Below, in pieces: positions 8,617 through 17,692 of a stretch of 64,000 nt of DNA (position 1 is the first letter of the stretch; every line of letters begins with the position of its first letter). A model generated the notes under the pieces. That model was not told the origin of the DNA. It ran no database searches and saw nothing but the letters and a program-made list of their open reading frames with translations. This DNA comes from Yersinia bercovieri ATCC 43970. GTDB taxonomy: Bacteria > Pseudomonadota > Gammaproteobacteria > Enterobacterales > Enterobacteriaceae. The stretch is taken from NCBI RefSeq assembly GCF_013282745.1, contig NZ_CP054044.1, forward strand, positions 248,001 through 312,000. Reading direction: 5' to 3'. Position numbers and translations under genes: made by a program.

Positions 8617-9103
8617 ACCCAACACCTTTTGATGTTCAAAAGAAACAAGTTATTTATATGCCAGTGCAATGGTGAATTCCCTTTATCTGTACTTTATCGT
8701 GCCCCTTGCCCAGCCCATTGTTTCTGGTTGTCGGCAGTATACGGCGTTGATAGCCAAGTCAGTAATTCACATACCACTATAATCGTCTCTAATTGACTTT
8801 TGATATTGATGCCCTTCACATTTCTAAGCGATTACAATGTGATGGTTATCGCAAAATGGTTATTTTTTTGCTCGGCGAATTAAGTTTAATTCATTTGCAT
8901 TTCATATGGTTAGTTTTATTCGCGAATGACAGTAGAACAAGATGCAGCAATAAAAATACATTGAAACTTATGGCAGGATAAATTAGGGATTCTTATCGGT
9001 TTGAGAATCGTCTCATTCGAACTTTTCCCACATTGACAGTGATTCAGTGTCACGGCTTTATTCGTGGTGCAAAGTGCATTTCTACTCTTCAAGAGCTAGC
9101 AGC
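8617..9103. promoter_or_regulatory. Promoter region of the chb operon
   Basis: AT-rich non-coding DNA upstream of chbB. A candidate leftward -10 TATAGT lies at 8776-8781 and would put the transcript start near 8769, but the -35 is poor, as is common for CRP-dependent promoters. A good CRP site is at 8838-8853. An imperfect palindrome with the half-site GCGAATTAA (8874-8883) facing TTTTTTTGC resembles a NagC operator, which would fit the dual control known for E. coli chb. The NagC call is only by eye. Confidence 0.4.
8838..8853. promoter_or_regulatory. CRP-binding site upstream of chbB
   Basis: TGTGA-N6-TCGCA matches the CRP consensus TGTGA-N6-TCACA at nine of ten core positions and is flanked by A-rich ends. 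Its centre is about 76 bases upstream of the candidate start near 8769. The chb operon of E. coli needs CRP-cAMP, so the site makes sense. Confidence 0.55.
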
Positions 9104-9205
9104 GCACATATTCACGATGTGCGCATTGGACCTGACGGCTATCTTTACCTGTTAACCAATGAAAGTGGCGGTAAATTACTGAAAATAAGCATTACGGTTG
9201 GCTAA
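9104..9205 (+). pseudogene. Remnant of the 3' end of a PQQ-type sugar dehydrogenase gene (YliI-like)
   Basis: The frame ending at TAA 9203-9205 reads HIHDVRIGPDGYLYLLTNES followed by GGKLLKI. This is the typical last blade of YliI-type aldose sugar dehydrogenases, where DVRxGPDGxLYLLT(D/N)ES(N/D)GxLL is standard. The frame stays open for only a short way upstream and no start or body of the gene is present, so the rest has been deleted. It suggests that the chb operon or a deletion replaced an older gene here. Confidence 0.6.
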
Positions 9206-9269
9206 TCGCCTCAGCTTATTTGTACTACAATTATTCCGACTCTAACGAATAGCCATTGAGGGCTTTGTT

Positions 9270-9650
9270 ATGACAGCAATAGATGTAATGTGGGTAGGAC
9301 TGGGTGGCGGCATCGGTTCACTTTTACGATGGTGGATAGGGCTGGGCGTCGGCAGAGTATATAAAGGCAATCTCCCGCTCGGCACTTTTCTGATCAATAT
9401 TTCCGGTGCATTTATTATTGGTTATCTGAGTGTTCTTTTTAACGTTGACTGGCGTGACCGCTATGGTGACTTAATGAATGCTGCGGTATTAACCGGTATT
9501 TTAGGTGGCTATACCACCTTCAGTAGCATGCAATTAGATGCGGCAAAATTGGCGACTATACGTGGTAGAGCCATTGCTGCTGGGTATTTGATTATTTCTG
9601 TTCTGGTAGGTCTAGCCGCAGCGGCATTTGGCGCTTGGCTGGCTTATTAA
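9270..9650 (+). CDS. crcB: Fluoride channel FluC/CrcB, first copy
   Basis: A 126-residue four-helix inner-membrane protein that lets fluoride leave the cell. The family motifs are seen in order: GGGIGSLLRWWIG near residue 12, GTFLINISGAFIIG near 38, and GILGGYTTFSS near 76, whose TTFSS forms part of the sodium and fluoride path. FluC works as a dual-topology dimer. A second, different copy starts 15 bases downstream, so the two probably make a heterodimer or fixed-orientation pair. I saw no fluoride riboswitch upstream. Confidence 0.93.
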   Translation: MTAIDVMWVGLGGGIGSLLRWWIGLGVGRVYKGNLPLGTFLINISGAFIIGYLSVLFNVDWRDRYGDLMNAAVLTGILGGYTTFSSMQLDAAKLATIRGRAIAAGYLIISVLVGLAAAAFGAWLAY

Positions 9651-9665
9651 TCGGAGAGCACTATT

Positions 9666-10070
9666 ATGCCGAATCTTATTATTCTCGTCTTTGTCGGTGG
9701 CGCATTTGGTGCCATGTGTCGCGAGTTCATTATGCTGTCAGTGCCGCGACTGGCCGATGGATTCCCCATGGATATTTTTGTTGCTAATATCATTGCCGCC
9801 TTTTTATTGGGGCTGGCGACCTCTTGGTTTAAACAAAACAAAATTAACCAATATGTACATCTAATGGTAGGAACTGGGATTATGGGCGGGCTGTCGACAT
9901 TTTCCAGCTTTGTATTTGGCGCAGTCGAGATGATGAAAAATCCAACCGGGGTGTTAATCTCAATCTGCTATTTAGTCACTAGCCTAATCGTTGGTTTTAT
10001 TGCGGTTGAATTGGGTTTAATGATCGGCCCAAAAGAGAAACCCAAAGATCCACAAGCAGCCGTTGAATAA
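9666..10070 (+). CDS. crcB: Fluoride channel FluC/CrcB, second copy
   Basis: A 134-residue paralogue of the preceding gene with the same motifs in altered form: [27 protein letters not shown] and [12 protein letters not shown]. It has a longer, charged C-terminal tail ([14 protein letters not shown]). A 15-base gap separates it from the first copy and a terminator follows within 40 bases, so the two form a two-gene operon. In other bacteria with paired FluC genes each protein takes one membrane orientation and both are needed for activity. Confidence 0.92.
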   Translation: MPNLIILVFVGGAFGAMCREFIMLSVPRLADGFPMDIFVANIIAAFLLGLATSWFKQNKINQYVHLMVGTGIMGGLSTFSSFVFGAVEMMKNPTGVLISICYLVTSLIVGFIAVELGLMIGPKEKPKDPQAAVE

Positions 10071-10105
10071 ATAAAAAACTGACTATCGTCCCAAGAAGAA
10101 AAACA

Positions 10106-10127
10106 ACACCCTCACTGCCGAGGGTGT
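10106..10127. terminator. Terminator after crcB pair, probably bidirectional
   Basis: A perfect 8-bp stem (ACACCCTC / GAGGGTGT) with loop ACTGCC, followed by TTTAT on the plus strand and preceded by AAAACA, which gives T-rich sequence on the minus strand. It lies between the convergent crcB and kch genes. Confidence 0.8.
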
Positions 10128-10161
10128 TTTATCTGCTATTACTGATAAAAACTCGCCATAA

Positions 10162-11340
10162 TTAATCTAATTTTTGGCATTTACCAAAGAACATTTCCGT
10201 AATCAGGGAATTATTGATGGTATCGCCATTCAGGGTTCTAACCAGCAGTTCACTGCCGAGTAAGGGGAGTGAGAACACCATATCAGGATTAACCCGTTTA
10301 ACTTTTTCCATATTTTGCGTTTCATTAACTAATGCCAATGTTTTCGTGCCTTCACCAGCAATTTCTTTGGCGGCCAGAATGGTAAAGGTGTTGTCGGCAT
10401 CACTGTTGCACAATGCAATAATATATTTTGCCTTGGCCGCGCCGGCCAGTTTCAATGTTTCTACCGAAGAGGGATCACCCTCGATAACATCTGCATGAGG
10501 AGGGAAATTGTGTTGGCTGCCGACGGCACAGACAACTGTGACATCATCACCTCGGTCACGCAGGCCATTATAGACATTCAGCGCCAAAGAACTGGAACCA
10601 ACAATAATAAAATGATTTTTACGTTCCACGTGAGTAATCCTGCCTTTAACTATGCGTTTAATATTATTACTGATTATCGGGCCGGCAATCGAAGCAATTG
10701 AAGTCGCAAAAACAGTAATACCAGCAATAATCACCGTAAGAGTGAACATTCTCGCCACAGTGGTATGCGGGATAATATCCCCGAAGCCCACCGTCGACAT
10801 ACAGACAATCGCGAAATAGAATGCAGTCGGTAAATCAGTCACTACCGGTGCAAATTCATCGCCCATGTAAAGTGTGCCCAACATGCTATAGACGATTAAG
10901 GAACAGATACTTGCGATCGCAAAGAATGTCGCACTACCGAGACTGTAATGATCAAACTCACGCCAATAAAATAGCAGCGCGACAACGACGATAAGAGAAT
11001 AAGTCGTCAATTTATTCTGATCTCTCAGAATAAATATATTGATAGCAACGAGAGTAAACAGTAATAACACCGTAAGGAACCATGCCGTACGGATTTTCAT
11101 CGACACTGCAAATGCCATCAGTATCAATAGCACACCGATCATAAATTGTGGAATTTCAAATAAATCAAGAAAACTAAGCGCCTCCTTCCAGGTACTGAAA
11201 TTGTTTATCGCATCAGTTGAATGAGAGATCGCCCGGAGAAGCACAGGGCTTAACACCAGACACCCATTAATGGCCACCAAAATAGCCAACAAAAGTGGTA
11301 TTGATACCTTAGTCTTAATTTCCTGTAATATTTTCATCAA
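10162..11340 (-). CDS. kch: Voltage-gated potassium channel Kch
   Basis: A 392-residue ion channel of the inner membrane, slightly shorter than E. coli Kch (417). Six hydrophobic segments cover about residues 13-225. The selectivity filter reads STVGFGD near residue 188, followed by the long inner helix ITVFATSIASIAGP. The cytoplasmic half is an RCK/TrkA-N domain beginning HFIIVGSSSLALNVYNGL, a Rossmann fold that gates the channel. The domain order matches Kch throughout. It stands alone, convergent with the crcB operon. Confidence 0.92.
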   Translation of the reverse strand: MMKILQEIKTKVSIPLLLAILVAINGCLVLSPVLLRAISHSTDAINNFSTWKEALSFLDLFEIPQFMIGVLLILMAFAVSMKIRTAWFLTVLLLFTLVAINIFILRDQNKLTTYSLIVVVALLFYWREFDHYSLGSATFFAIASICSLIVYSMLGTLYMGDEFAPVVTDLPTAFYFAIVCMSTVGFGDIIPHTTVARMFTLTVIIAGITVFATSIASIAGPIISNNIKRIVKGRITHVERKNHFIIVGSSSLALNVYNGLRDRGDDVTVVCAVGSQHNFPPHADVIEGDPSSVETLKLAGAAKAKYIIALCNSDADNTFTILAAKEIAGEGTKTLALVNETQNMEKVKRVNPDMVFSLPLLGSELLVRTLNGDTINNSLITEMFFGKCQKLD

Positions 11341-11771
11341 TAGAGTGACTAAAATTGTTATAGGTAGATTAAGTATAGATAAAAAATGAGATATTTCATG
11401 GCAGAACCAGACTATTTTTGACTAAAATCAAGAGATAACATTACTGAATACGGCGAGAGTTGCATGCACTGATAGTCATCTAATATTCACGCGGCGCAAT
11501 CGGATTTAAGATCCAATATAATCATCAGACGTTAATATTTAATGTATTGATTTTATTGAAAGCTAGTTTTACACCCTGTAAAGTTATCGATACTCAATAA
11601 TTTGTAAAAAAACAAATAGAATTATTGGCATTAATTCTATTCATAAACAATAATATAGTTGTTCTCTGGCATATAATACGCTGGAGTTCTTATCCTTGAG
11701 TGATATTCATCACCCTTAATTTAATGTTACAAATATCTAACCGTATTTAACAGATAAATAAGGAAATAAGC
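11341..11771. promoter_or_regulatory. AT-rich intergenic region with the hdeB promoter
   Basis: A divergent region between kch and hdeB with no ORF. A perfect -10 TATAAT is at 11672-11677, preceded by GGCA and followed by ACGCT, while the -35 is poor. That fits a promoter held by H-NS or read by sigma-S, as known for E. coli hde. The leader would be about 88 bases. Confidence 0.45.
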
Positions 11772-12110
11772 ATGTCCTACAAATCACTTCGTAATATTGC
11801 ATTGACTGGTTTACTCCTTTCCGCTGCGGCAACAACCTTTGCAGCAACAACCACTAGCGCAACAGGAACTACCCCGAGTGATATGACCTGCAAAGAGTTC
11901 CTGGATCTGAACCCTAAGTCATTAACTCCTGTTGTGTATTGGGTATTGAATGATGATACTCAATATAAGCATGGCGATTATGTTGATTTACACGAAACAG
12001 ATACCATCGTGACACCAAAGGTCGTTGAGGTGTGCAAAAAGTCGCCTGAAAGTAAATTATCTGAAATGAAACAGGATATTTTAAATTTCGCTAAGAAACA
12101 CAATATGTAA
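11772..12110 (+). CDS. hdeB: Periplasmic acid-stress chaperone HdeB
   Basis: A 112-residue exported protein. Residues 1-24 form a signal peptide cut after TFA, followed by a threonine/serine-rich linker. The mature part has the HdeA/HdeB core, with two cysteines (DMTCKEFL and VVEVCKKSP) that form the family's disulfide, the TPVVYWVLN strand, and the ends of the small helical fold. HdeB keeps periplasmic proteins from aggregating at low pH. GGAAATAAGC precedes the ATG. HdeA is not present here. Its position beside urease and Ni uptake genes fits an acid-survival block. Confidence 0.9.
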   Translation: MSYKSLRNIALTGLLLSAAATTFAATTTSATGTTPSDMTCKEFLDLNPKSLTPVVYWVLNDDTQYKHGDYVDLHETDTIVTPKVVEVCKKSPESKLSEMKQDILNFAKKHNM

Positions 12111-12133
12111 TTGTCAAATGTAGCGCAGTAAGT

Positions 12134-12170
12134 AAGATGCCCATTGGCCATAACGACTAATGGGCATCTT
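12134..12170. terminator. Terminator between hdeB and the urease operon end
   Basis: A perfect 12-bp stem (AAGATGCCCATT / AATGGGCATCTT) with a 13-base loop lies between the convergent hdeB and nixA genes. The T-tract is weak on both sides (ATATTTTG on the plus strand), but the stem is very stable. Confidence 0.7.
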
Positions 12171-12191
12171 ATATTTTGGGGTAATAAAATC

Positions 12192-13250
12192 CTATCGAGT
12201 AATACTTAATTTATCGTAGCCACGGACATAATAGTTAATAGCCGAAATTAACCAACACAGTATAAACATACCAATAATCCAATAGCCTATCTCGCCCAAG
12301 TTTTCGCTGATATTATTAATTGGCGTCCAAATTCCACCGGTCAAGTTAAGTTTATCTGATATTAATCCCAATGCTTCAATACCGCCAATAAAGAAAGCAA
12401 TGATAACTGAAGCTGCTGTAATAGTGATGTTGTAATATAGTTTGCGCACCGGTTTAGAGAAAGCCCAACCATAAGCGCCAATCATCACAAAATTATCAAG
12501 TGAATCGATCAATGCCATCCCGGCAGCAAATAAGATTGGGAACACCATAATCGACCACAGATTCATACCATGGGTTGCGCTGGCAGCTGAGATCCCTAAC
12601 ACTCCAATTTCAGTGGCAGTATCAAAACCCAAGCCAAATAAAAAACCCACCGGGTACATATGCCAGCTTTTATTGACCATATTAAATACTCGCTTAAAAA
12701 TTCTGGCGAGTAGGCCACCATTATTCGTCACCAGCAGATCAAGCTCTTCATCTTTGTACACATGACCCGCTTTGACCTGCTTGAATTTTTTGTACACTGA
12801 AATCAGGATGGTTAAATTAAGGAAGGCAAACAATAACAAGAATACAGATGAAACCAGTGTGCCGATCAAACCGCCGGTTTCATGAAACCAAGTCATATTA
12901 TTCTTAAATGCCATGGCGGTCGCAGCAATGGCCAGTGATGCTAATATCACAATGGTTGAATGGCCGAGAGAGAAGAATGTTCCGACGGCAATCGGGGTTT
13001 TACCTTGCTGCATCAATTTGCGAGTGACGTTATCAATGGCAGCAATATGATCCGCATCAACGGCGTGACGAAGGCCAAAGCTATAAGCCAAAAACGCCAT
13101 CCCCATCAATACTGCATTATCATTAAATTCCGTAAAAGCCCAAACCCACGCCAGCCCATTAACAATCAATAAGCCAATCAGCAAGTAGATAGCACGAAGC
13201 TTAGTTTCCCGATTGCCAAAGGCGCTACTTCTCTCTATTCCTGTCGTCAT
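12192..13250 (-). CDS. nixA: NixA/HoxN-type nickel (cobalt) permease
   Basis: A 352-residue, eight-helix permease of the NiCoT family. The signature metal motif RHAVDADHIAAIDNVTR is near residue 62, followed by FFSLGHSTIV near 92 and FLFGLGFDTATEIG near 205, the other two family motifs. It takes up nickel with high affinity. It is the last gene of the leftward ure-yut operon, 23 bases after yut, and should supply nickel to urease alongside the YntABCDE importer. Confidence 0.92.
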   Translation of the reverse strand: MTTGIERSSAFGNRETKLRAIYLLIGLLIVNGLAWVWAFTEFNDNAVLMGMAFLAYSFGLRHAVDADHIAAIDNVTRKLMQQGKTPIAVGTFFSLGHSTIVILASLAIAATAMAFKNNMTWFHETGGLIGTLVSSVFLLLFAFLNLTILISVYKKFKQVKAGHVYKDEELDLLVTNNGGLLARIFKRVFNMVNKSWHMYPVGFLFGLGFDTATEIGVLGISAASATHGMNLWSIMVFPILFAAGMALIDSLDNFVMIGAYGWAFSKPVRKLYYNITITAASVIIAFFIGGIEALGLISDKLNLTGGIWTPINNISENLGEIGYWIIGMFILCWLISAINYYVRGYDKLSITR

Positions 13251-13273
13251 GTTTGTACTCCAGAATAAAATCG

Positions 13274-14266
13274 TTATTGTCGATGCGCAGGCATCACATC
13301 TTTATTCGGCACCAGGAATAACCACGAGGCCAAAACAAATGGCATGGTTAATGTCGGAATGCCAATCGGCGACAGTAAAGTATTTAGCGCCCCTTGGACG
13401 ATGACCGTGAAAATAACCCCGACAATGGTGTAAGCCAGAACTCGCCAACTGGGCTTATTAAATGTAGAGCCTAATGCAATAGCCGTTAATACCGCACTGA
13501 AAGCATAGAGCCCGGCATTAATACTCTGGTGATCTGCATCAAGGAGAGCGGCTGTCAGGATCGCTAATAATGCACCACAGACGCCAAAAATAGCAGCCCA
13601 TAGCGATTCAACGGCTAAGCCAATAACAAATAAAATACCACCAATCAAACTACTGAATAAAAAGACCTGTGAAATGCCGTTAAACATGCTGACAAAAATA
13701 TTACTTTGCGCAAAAAAGTTGCTGCCATCCAAAATAAGTTGATGCGGTAAGGCTGGCGTTGGTAATCCGCTACTGTGCAAACCGGCAAATGCATAACTGC
13801 CTAGCAGTATCATCCAGGTAGTTAAGACAAAAGGCGCTGTCAGTGCTGCGACTTTCCAGGTTTTTAAAATATCGGCAATACAGGCAGTGACAATAACCGA
13901 CACGATACTGCCCAAGATAATGCAAGCCCAAAGTATCGGCGTGACGACCAAAAAAGTCGGCAGTGCCGCGCCGACTAAACAGCCATTATAACCATATAGC
14001 CCAGCCCGCCATGATTTACGATCGCGCATGGTTAGCCCCGTTAAGGTGGCAATAACTGTACCCAATACACAACCATAAGCGACCGCCGGATTCCCCTCAC
14101 CATAAGCGCCAACAAATATTGCGATAAAAAAGAGTAGCCCTGTGAGTGGATTATTTTGGAACATAACCTGAGCACAGCCGCGCAGTGTGGTATCGATAAA
14201 TTCAATGAAAACATTCGAACTACTCAGTTGCGCCCAGCCAGATAAATTGCCGGTTTTTGCATTCAT
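13274..14266 (-). CDS. yut: Urea transporter Yut
   Basis: A 330-residue membrane protein of the UT urea-channel family. It has two homologous halves of five helices each. The family motifs are NNPLTGLLFFIAIF and GYNGCLVGAALPTF in the first half and the matching STFNKPSWRVLAYTI region in the second. Yut lets urea enter the cytoplasm, where urease acts. It lies 66 bases after ureD and is followed by nixA. This linkage is known from Yersinia. Confidence 0.93.
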   Translation of the reverse strand: MNAKTGNLSGWAQLSSSNVFIEFIDTTLRGCAQVMFQNNPLTGLLFFIAIFVGAYGEGNPAVAYGCVLGTVIATLTGLTMRDRKSWRAGLYGYNGCLVGAALPTFLVVTPILWACIILGSIVSVIVTACIADILKTWKVAALTAPFVLTTWMILLGSYAFAGLHSSGLPTPALPHQLILDGSNFFAQSNIFVSMFNGISQVFLFSSLIGGILFVIGLAVESLWAAIFGVCGALLAILTAALLDADHQSINAGLYAFSAVLTAIALGSTFNKPSWRVLAYTIVGVIFTVIVQGALNTLLSPIGIPTLTMPFVLASWLFLVPNKDVMPAHRQ

Positions 14267-14332
14267 TATGTTTATCCTTCTGACATGAAGTTGCAGCCTA
14301 TCAGCGGTAACAGCACTATTTTTGGCTTACAC

Positions 14333-15298
14333 CTAGCGCCACAAAAATTTTTCCGGCAATGTAATACCGAGAATTTCTTCACGCGCTATCTTCCAGAATT
14401 GGCGAATTTCGGCTTTAACACCGGCACTATCAATACCCAGTGCTTTAAATACCAAGCCGCAATCATTGGGTAAACGTGTTGCCCCACTGGCAATGCCGCC
14501 TTTAATATCAAAGCGCGCAGGAACCCGCGCCAAAATACGGTCATGATGCTCCTTCGGAGTTAATAAAATAACGTTGCCGAATGAGTCAAATGTTTGCATG
14601 ACCCCAATGGCATCCAGGCTCTCAACTTTAGGTTCCAATATATACTTCTCAACAAACAGCTCTTTTCCTGCCAAATTATGGGCGACCACTTTGGATGAAT
14701 AAACATCAAAGCCAAAGCGCTCTTCCGCATGGTGATATTTGCGCCCGGACATCAGCACTTCTGAATAAATCGCCGTCGCCGTCGGATGAATATGAATAGT
14801 GGTATCCGTAATAAAGCGCGAATTGCGGTGCGGAATCAGCGGGTCCGGCATAAATTCCAGATAACCGCCCTCCTCTACCGTGAAATTCTGTATTTGCGCC
14901 GCGTAGTTCGCATTCATCATATGAACTTTGGTTGCTGACTGGGTGGTGACATGGGCGCAGGCTCCGGCCTCCACATGCACATCGGTTGCCAGCCGATCCC
15001 CTTGTAAAATGCACCCTGCCGTCGAGATCATGGTGACACAAGGTAGCTCGGGCATCTCTTCGTCCCAGTACAACGCCTTTTGCACCAAAGATGGCACCCG
15101 TCTTTCCATTTCTGCCAAAACACTGCGCTGCCCACGTTTGGCAAATCTCAGTTTGAGATAGCCACTTTTCCCTACGGCCCCGCTACGCATTTGCGCCGGC
15201 TCGTCCTGATATTTCGCTAATTCCGGCGCGTTAATGCCTAATGCGTGAGCTCGAACCCGTGAAGGCGTTTCCACGATATTCTGGCTCTGGGATGTCAT
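14333..15298 (-). CDS. ureD: Urease accessory protein UreD
   Basis: A 321-residue accessory protein that binds the urease apoprotein and forms the scaffold for UreF and UreG. The family core is seen in [29 protein letters not shown], in the central [10 protein letters not shown], and in [12 protein letters not shown]. Its ATG overlaps the ureG stop as ATGA, so the two are translationally coupled. It is longer than the UreD of Klebsiella (about 270) because of the 40-residue N-terminal extension usual in Yersinia. Confidence 0.93.
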   Translation of the reverse strand: MTSQSQNIVETPSRVRAHALGINAPELAKYQDEPAQMRSGAVGKSGYLKLRFAKRGQRSVLAEMERRVPSLVQKALYWDEEMPELPCVTMISTAGCILQGDRLATDVHVEAGACAHVTTQSATKVHMMNANYAAQIQNFTVEEGGYLEFMPDPLIPHRNSRFITDTTIHIHPTATAIYSEVLMSGRKYHHAEERFGFDVYSSKVVAHNLAGKELFVEKYILEPKVESLDAIGVMQTFDSFGNVILLTPKEHHDRILARVPARFDIKGGIASGATRLPNDCGLVFKALGIDSAGVKAEIRQFWKIAREEILGITLPEKFLWR

Positions 15299-15960
15299 GC
15301 GTTTGCTCCTTCAGGCTGTACGTGGGTAAATAGGAAGTCGCGCATAATCATGTCCACCAGCTCTTCAATACCCTGCCCGGTTTTACAGTTGGTCAGAATA
15401 TAAGGGCGCTCACCACGAACCACTTTGGTGTCACTCTCCATCACATCCAGACTGGCGCCCACATAGGGGGCAAGGTCAATTTTATTGATAACCAGAATAT
15501 CGGCCTGCACCAGACCGGGGCCATTTTTACGCGGGATTTTCTCCCCTTCAGCCACATCAATGACATAGATATAGAAGTCAGCCAGCGCCGGGCTGAAGGT
15601 CAGTGTTAGGTTGTCGCCGCCACTTTCAATCATAATCAGGTCGCTATCAGGGAAGCGCTCTTCCATCTCTTCCACCGCAGCAATGTTCATACTCGGGTCT
15701 TCGCGCACCGCAGTATGCGGGCAAGCGCCGGTTTCTACCCCGAGGATCTTCTCCTCATCCAAAATGCCTTTCAGCGTGCGTTTTACTTGTTTGGCATCTT
15801 CGGTGGTAACAATATCATTGGTAATAATCAGTGGCTTAACGCCCCGCTTAATCAGAATGGGGGTGATCACTTCGATGATGGCGGTTTTACCTGAACCTAC
15901 CGGGCCACCAATACCAATGCGGGTGATCTTTTTGCGTTTATCGGTTGAATGGCTGTTCAC
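15295..15960 (-). CDS. ureG: Urease accessory GTPase UreG
   Basis: A 221-residue SIMIBI-class GTPase that powers nickel delivery to urease. The P-loop GGPVGSGKT is at about residues 18-26, the metal-binding CPH motif is in [16 protein letters not shown], and the guanine-specific NKID is in [13 protein letters not shown]. Two perfect hairpins separate it from ureF upstream, a gap of 102 bases that is large for this operon. It is coupled to ureD by a four-base overlap. Confidence 0.95.
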   Translation of the reverse strand: MNSHSTDKRKKITRIGIGGPVGSGKTAIIEVITPILIKRGVKPLIITNDIVTTEDAKQVKRTLKGILDEEKILGVETGACPHTAVREDPSMNIAAVEEMEERFPDSDLIMIESGGDNLTLTFSPALADFYIYVIDVAEGEKIPRKNGPGLVQADILVINKIDLAPYVGASLDVMESDTKVVRGERPYILTNCKTGQGIEELVDMIMRDFLFTHVQPEGANA

Positions 15961-15996
15961 AGGATAATCCTCTTCATTTTAATCTGATTTGGGTCG

Positions 15997-16060
15997 GTAC
16001 TGGGTTTACAGCAAACCCAGTACTCAGCATGCACTTTTATTAATCAGTGGTTTGCTAACC
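15997..16060 (-). promoter_or_regulatory. Pair of hairpins in the ureF-ureG gap
   Basis: The first hairpin is a perfect 11-bp stem (GTACTGGGTTT at 15997-16007 with AAACCCAGTAC at 16013-16023) and loop ACAGC. The second, around 16037-16068, pairs ATTAATC and GGTT with AACC and GATTAAT. Neither has a T-tract, so they look like RNA-processing or stability elements, or partial attenuators, rather than a full terminator. Confidence 0.5.
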
Positions 16061-16062
16061 GA

Positions 16063-16749
16063 TTAATTACTGAATAGGCGAACATGGGCTTTCACATGTA
16101 CCGCCGCCAATACATCCACAATGGGCACATAAGACGACATCTGGTCGATATCGCCAATTTCGGCAATATCGCAGAACTTCTCAATGTCATGGTTCAACTC
16201 AAACAGGATGTGCTGAGTGTCAAAATGGGTCACGCGCATTAAGCGCATGGCCGCACTTAATATTGTCATTGCCACCCCATATTGATGCATCACCACCACT
16301 TCCCGCTGCCCGATCCCCTGCGCGGCCATGACCACGGCCTGAGTCACCGGATAAGTCCCGGCGGTATTGCCATTTTTTATCTGTTCCAGCCACCAGCTAA
16401 TTAGCGGGTGCTCCACCACATGGATAGACATTTCTGCCAATTTTTTCCCCATGCGGGTCGCCATCAGGCGGCTCTCTTCATTTAATTTGCGGTTATTCAC
16501 CGCCCAGTCGGCGCGGATAATGCCGTCCCGATCATCGGCCATCACGGCGCGGTGGGCCGCGATAACCCCCATGCCATCACAGCTGGCAGCCTGCTTCAAT
16601 GCTGTCAACACAAAGCCTTTTAGGGTCGCCACATCATGGACGATGCCTGTTTGAATGGCTGACTCCACACCATTGGAAAACGTAAAGGCCCCGACCGGCA
16701 GTACCGAATCACCAAATTGCATAATCCGAATCAGATCTGATGCATTCAT
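16063..16749 (-). CDS. ureF: Urease accessory protein UreF
   Basis: A 228-residue all-helical accessory protein that acts with UreD and UreG as the activator of GTP hydrolysis during nickel insertion. The N-terminal [20 protein letters not shown] pattern (an SDS-LPxGxFxxSxGLE variant) is the clearest family mark. It begins 24 bases after ureE. The second ureF-ureG hairpin starts at its stop codon. Confidence 0.93.
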   Translation of the reverse strand: MNASDLIRIMQFGDSVLPVGAFTFSNGVESAIQTGIVHDVATLKGFVLTALKQAASCDGMGVIAAHRAVMADDRDGIIRADWAVNNRKLNEESRLMATRMGKKLAEMSIHVVEHPLISWWLEQIKNGNTAGTYPVTQAVVMAAQGIGQREVVVMHQYGVAMTILSAAMRLMRVTHFDTQHILFELNHDIEKFCDIAEIGDIDQMSSYVPIVDVLAAVHVKAHVRLFSN

Positions 16750-16773
16750 TGCGCTGCCCCTCCTCTGTCCGGA

Positions 16774-17457
16774 TCACTGTTTATGTTTATGGTCGTGGTC
16801 GTGGTTGTGATCATGATCATGGTCATGACTGTGACTATGGCCATGAGAATGAATGGCGTGCACATGTAAGCCGGAACCATGGGGTTCATCTAAGGGGCTG
16901 GCGACATGAACATGAGTGTCGCTCTCCTCCGCGCCGCCAAACAGCAGCCGAGCTTCAGAGTTACTCAGCAGAGGTAAAATCTCCGCCCCCTTAGCAAAAC
17001 GGAAAGGGAGATGCTGAAAACCATGGGTTCTCATGACGGAGTCCATCATGGTGGTGGCAACCGTCAGCGGGACATACACCTCGTTATTTTTGGTGACGGC
17101 TTTCCAGTGCTGATTACCTAACGCGTGTCCCAACTCAAAGCAGGTTTTAATCAGTTCATCCGCTGAACGTTTTTTTAACTCCCTCAGATCAATCACCATG
17201 ACATCGCGTAAATTGATCTGCACGATGACGGCAACATTGGTTTTTTCATCCCATGACAGCACATCACCATCAGCAAGTACCACGTTTCGATCGAGAGAAA
17301 TTCCCAAATCCAGACCTTGAGTGCTGGATTTACGGCAGCGACTTTTTTGCGCTTCCCGCTGATCCAGCACCAGGAAGTCAAAAGTGGCCCCTTTGAGTCT
17401 CTCCCGCCAAACCGGATCTTTTTTCACATTACCCAAAATGTGCTCTATCAAAATCAT
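16774..17457 (-). CDS. ureE: Urease nickel metallochaperone UreE
   Basis: A protein of 227 residues from the ATG at 17457, which follows AAGGAG by seven bases. An upstream in-frame start would add 24 residues with no family likeness. UreE carries nickel to the urease complex. The N-terminal peptide-binding domain starts [11 protein letters not shown]. The C-terminus is an extreme histidine tail (about residues 197-227) of alternating HD and HS repeats ending in HKHKQ, which binds several nickel ions. The tail is encoded by simple repeats that may vary in length between strains. Confidence 0.93.
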   Translation of the reverse strand: MILIEHILGNVKKDPVWRERLKGATFDFLVLDQREAQKSRCRKSSTQGLDLGISLDRNVVLADGDVLSWDEKTNVAVIVQINLRDVMVIDLRELKKRSADELIKTCFELGHALGNQHWKAVTKNNEVYVPLTVATTMMDSVMRTHGFQHLPFRFAKGAEILPLLSNSEARLLFGGAEESDTHVHVASPLDEPHGSGLHVHAIHSHGHSHSHDHDHDHNHDHDHKHKQ

Positions 17458-17692
17458 GTTGCGGCTCCTTGCATCTATCCATTGCGAGTGGTCAGTTGCC
17501 CACAGTAATGAAATCCATTTCTGTGCCACATATCCCAGCCATTGTTGGTCGCCCCATCCAAAGGCTAGATGACACTTACCATGGGCAAGCTGAATTCTGT
17601 AATCGACTGGCCCTGATATCAGTGGGATTAGCGTCCAGACTCACCTGATTTATCAATCAGCCCCGGTTGATCAATTAACCCCGTTTTATCAA

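Noticed and set aside
8793..8981. 62-codon open frame on the plus strand upstream of chbB
   Set aside because: It covers the CRP-site region and has no ribosome binding site or conserved features.
9206..9269. Fluoride riboswitch before the crcB pair
   Set aside because: The conserved aptamer pattern could not be found in the short leader.
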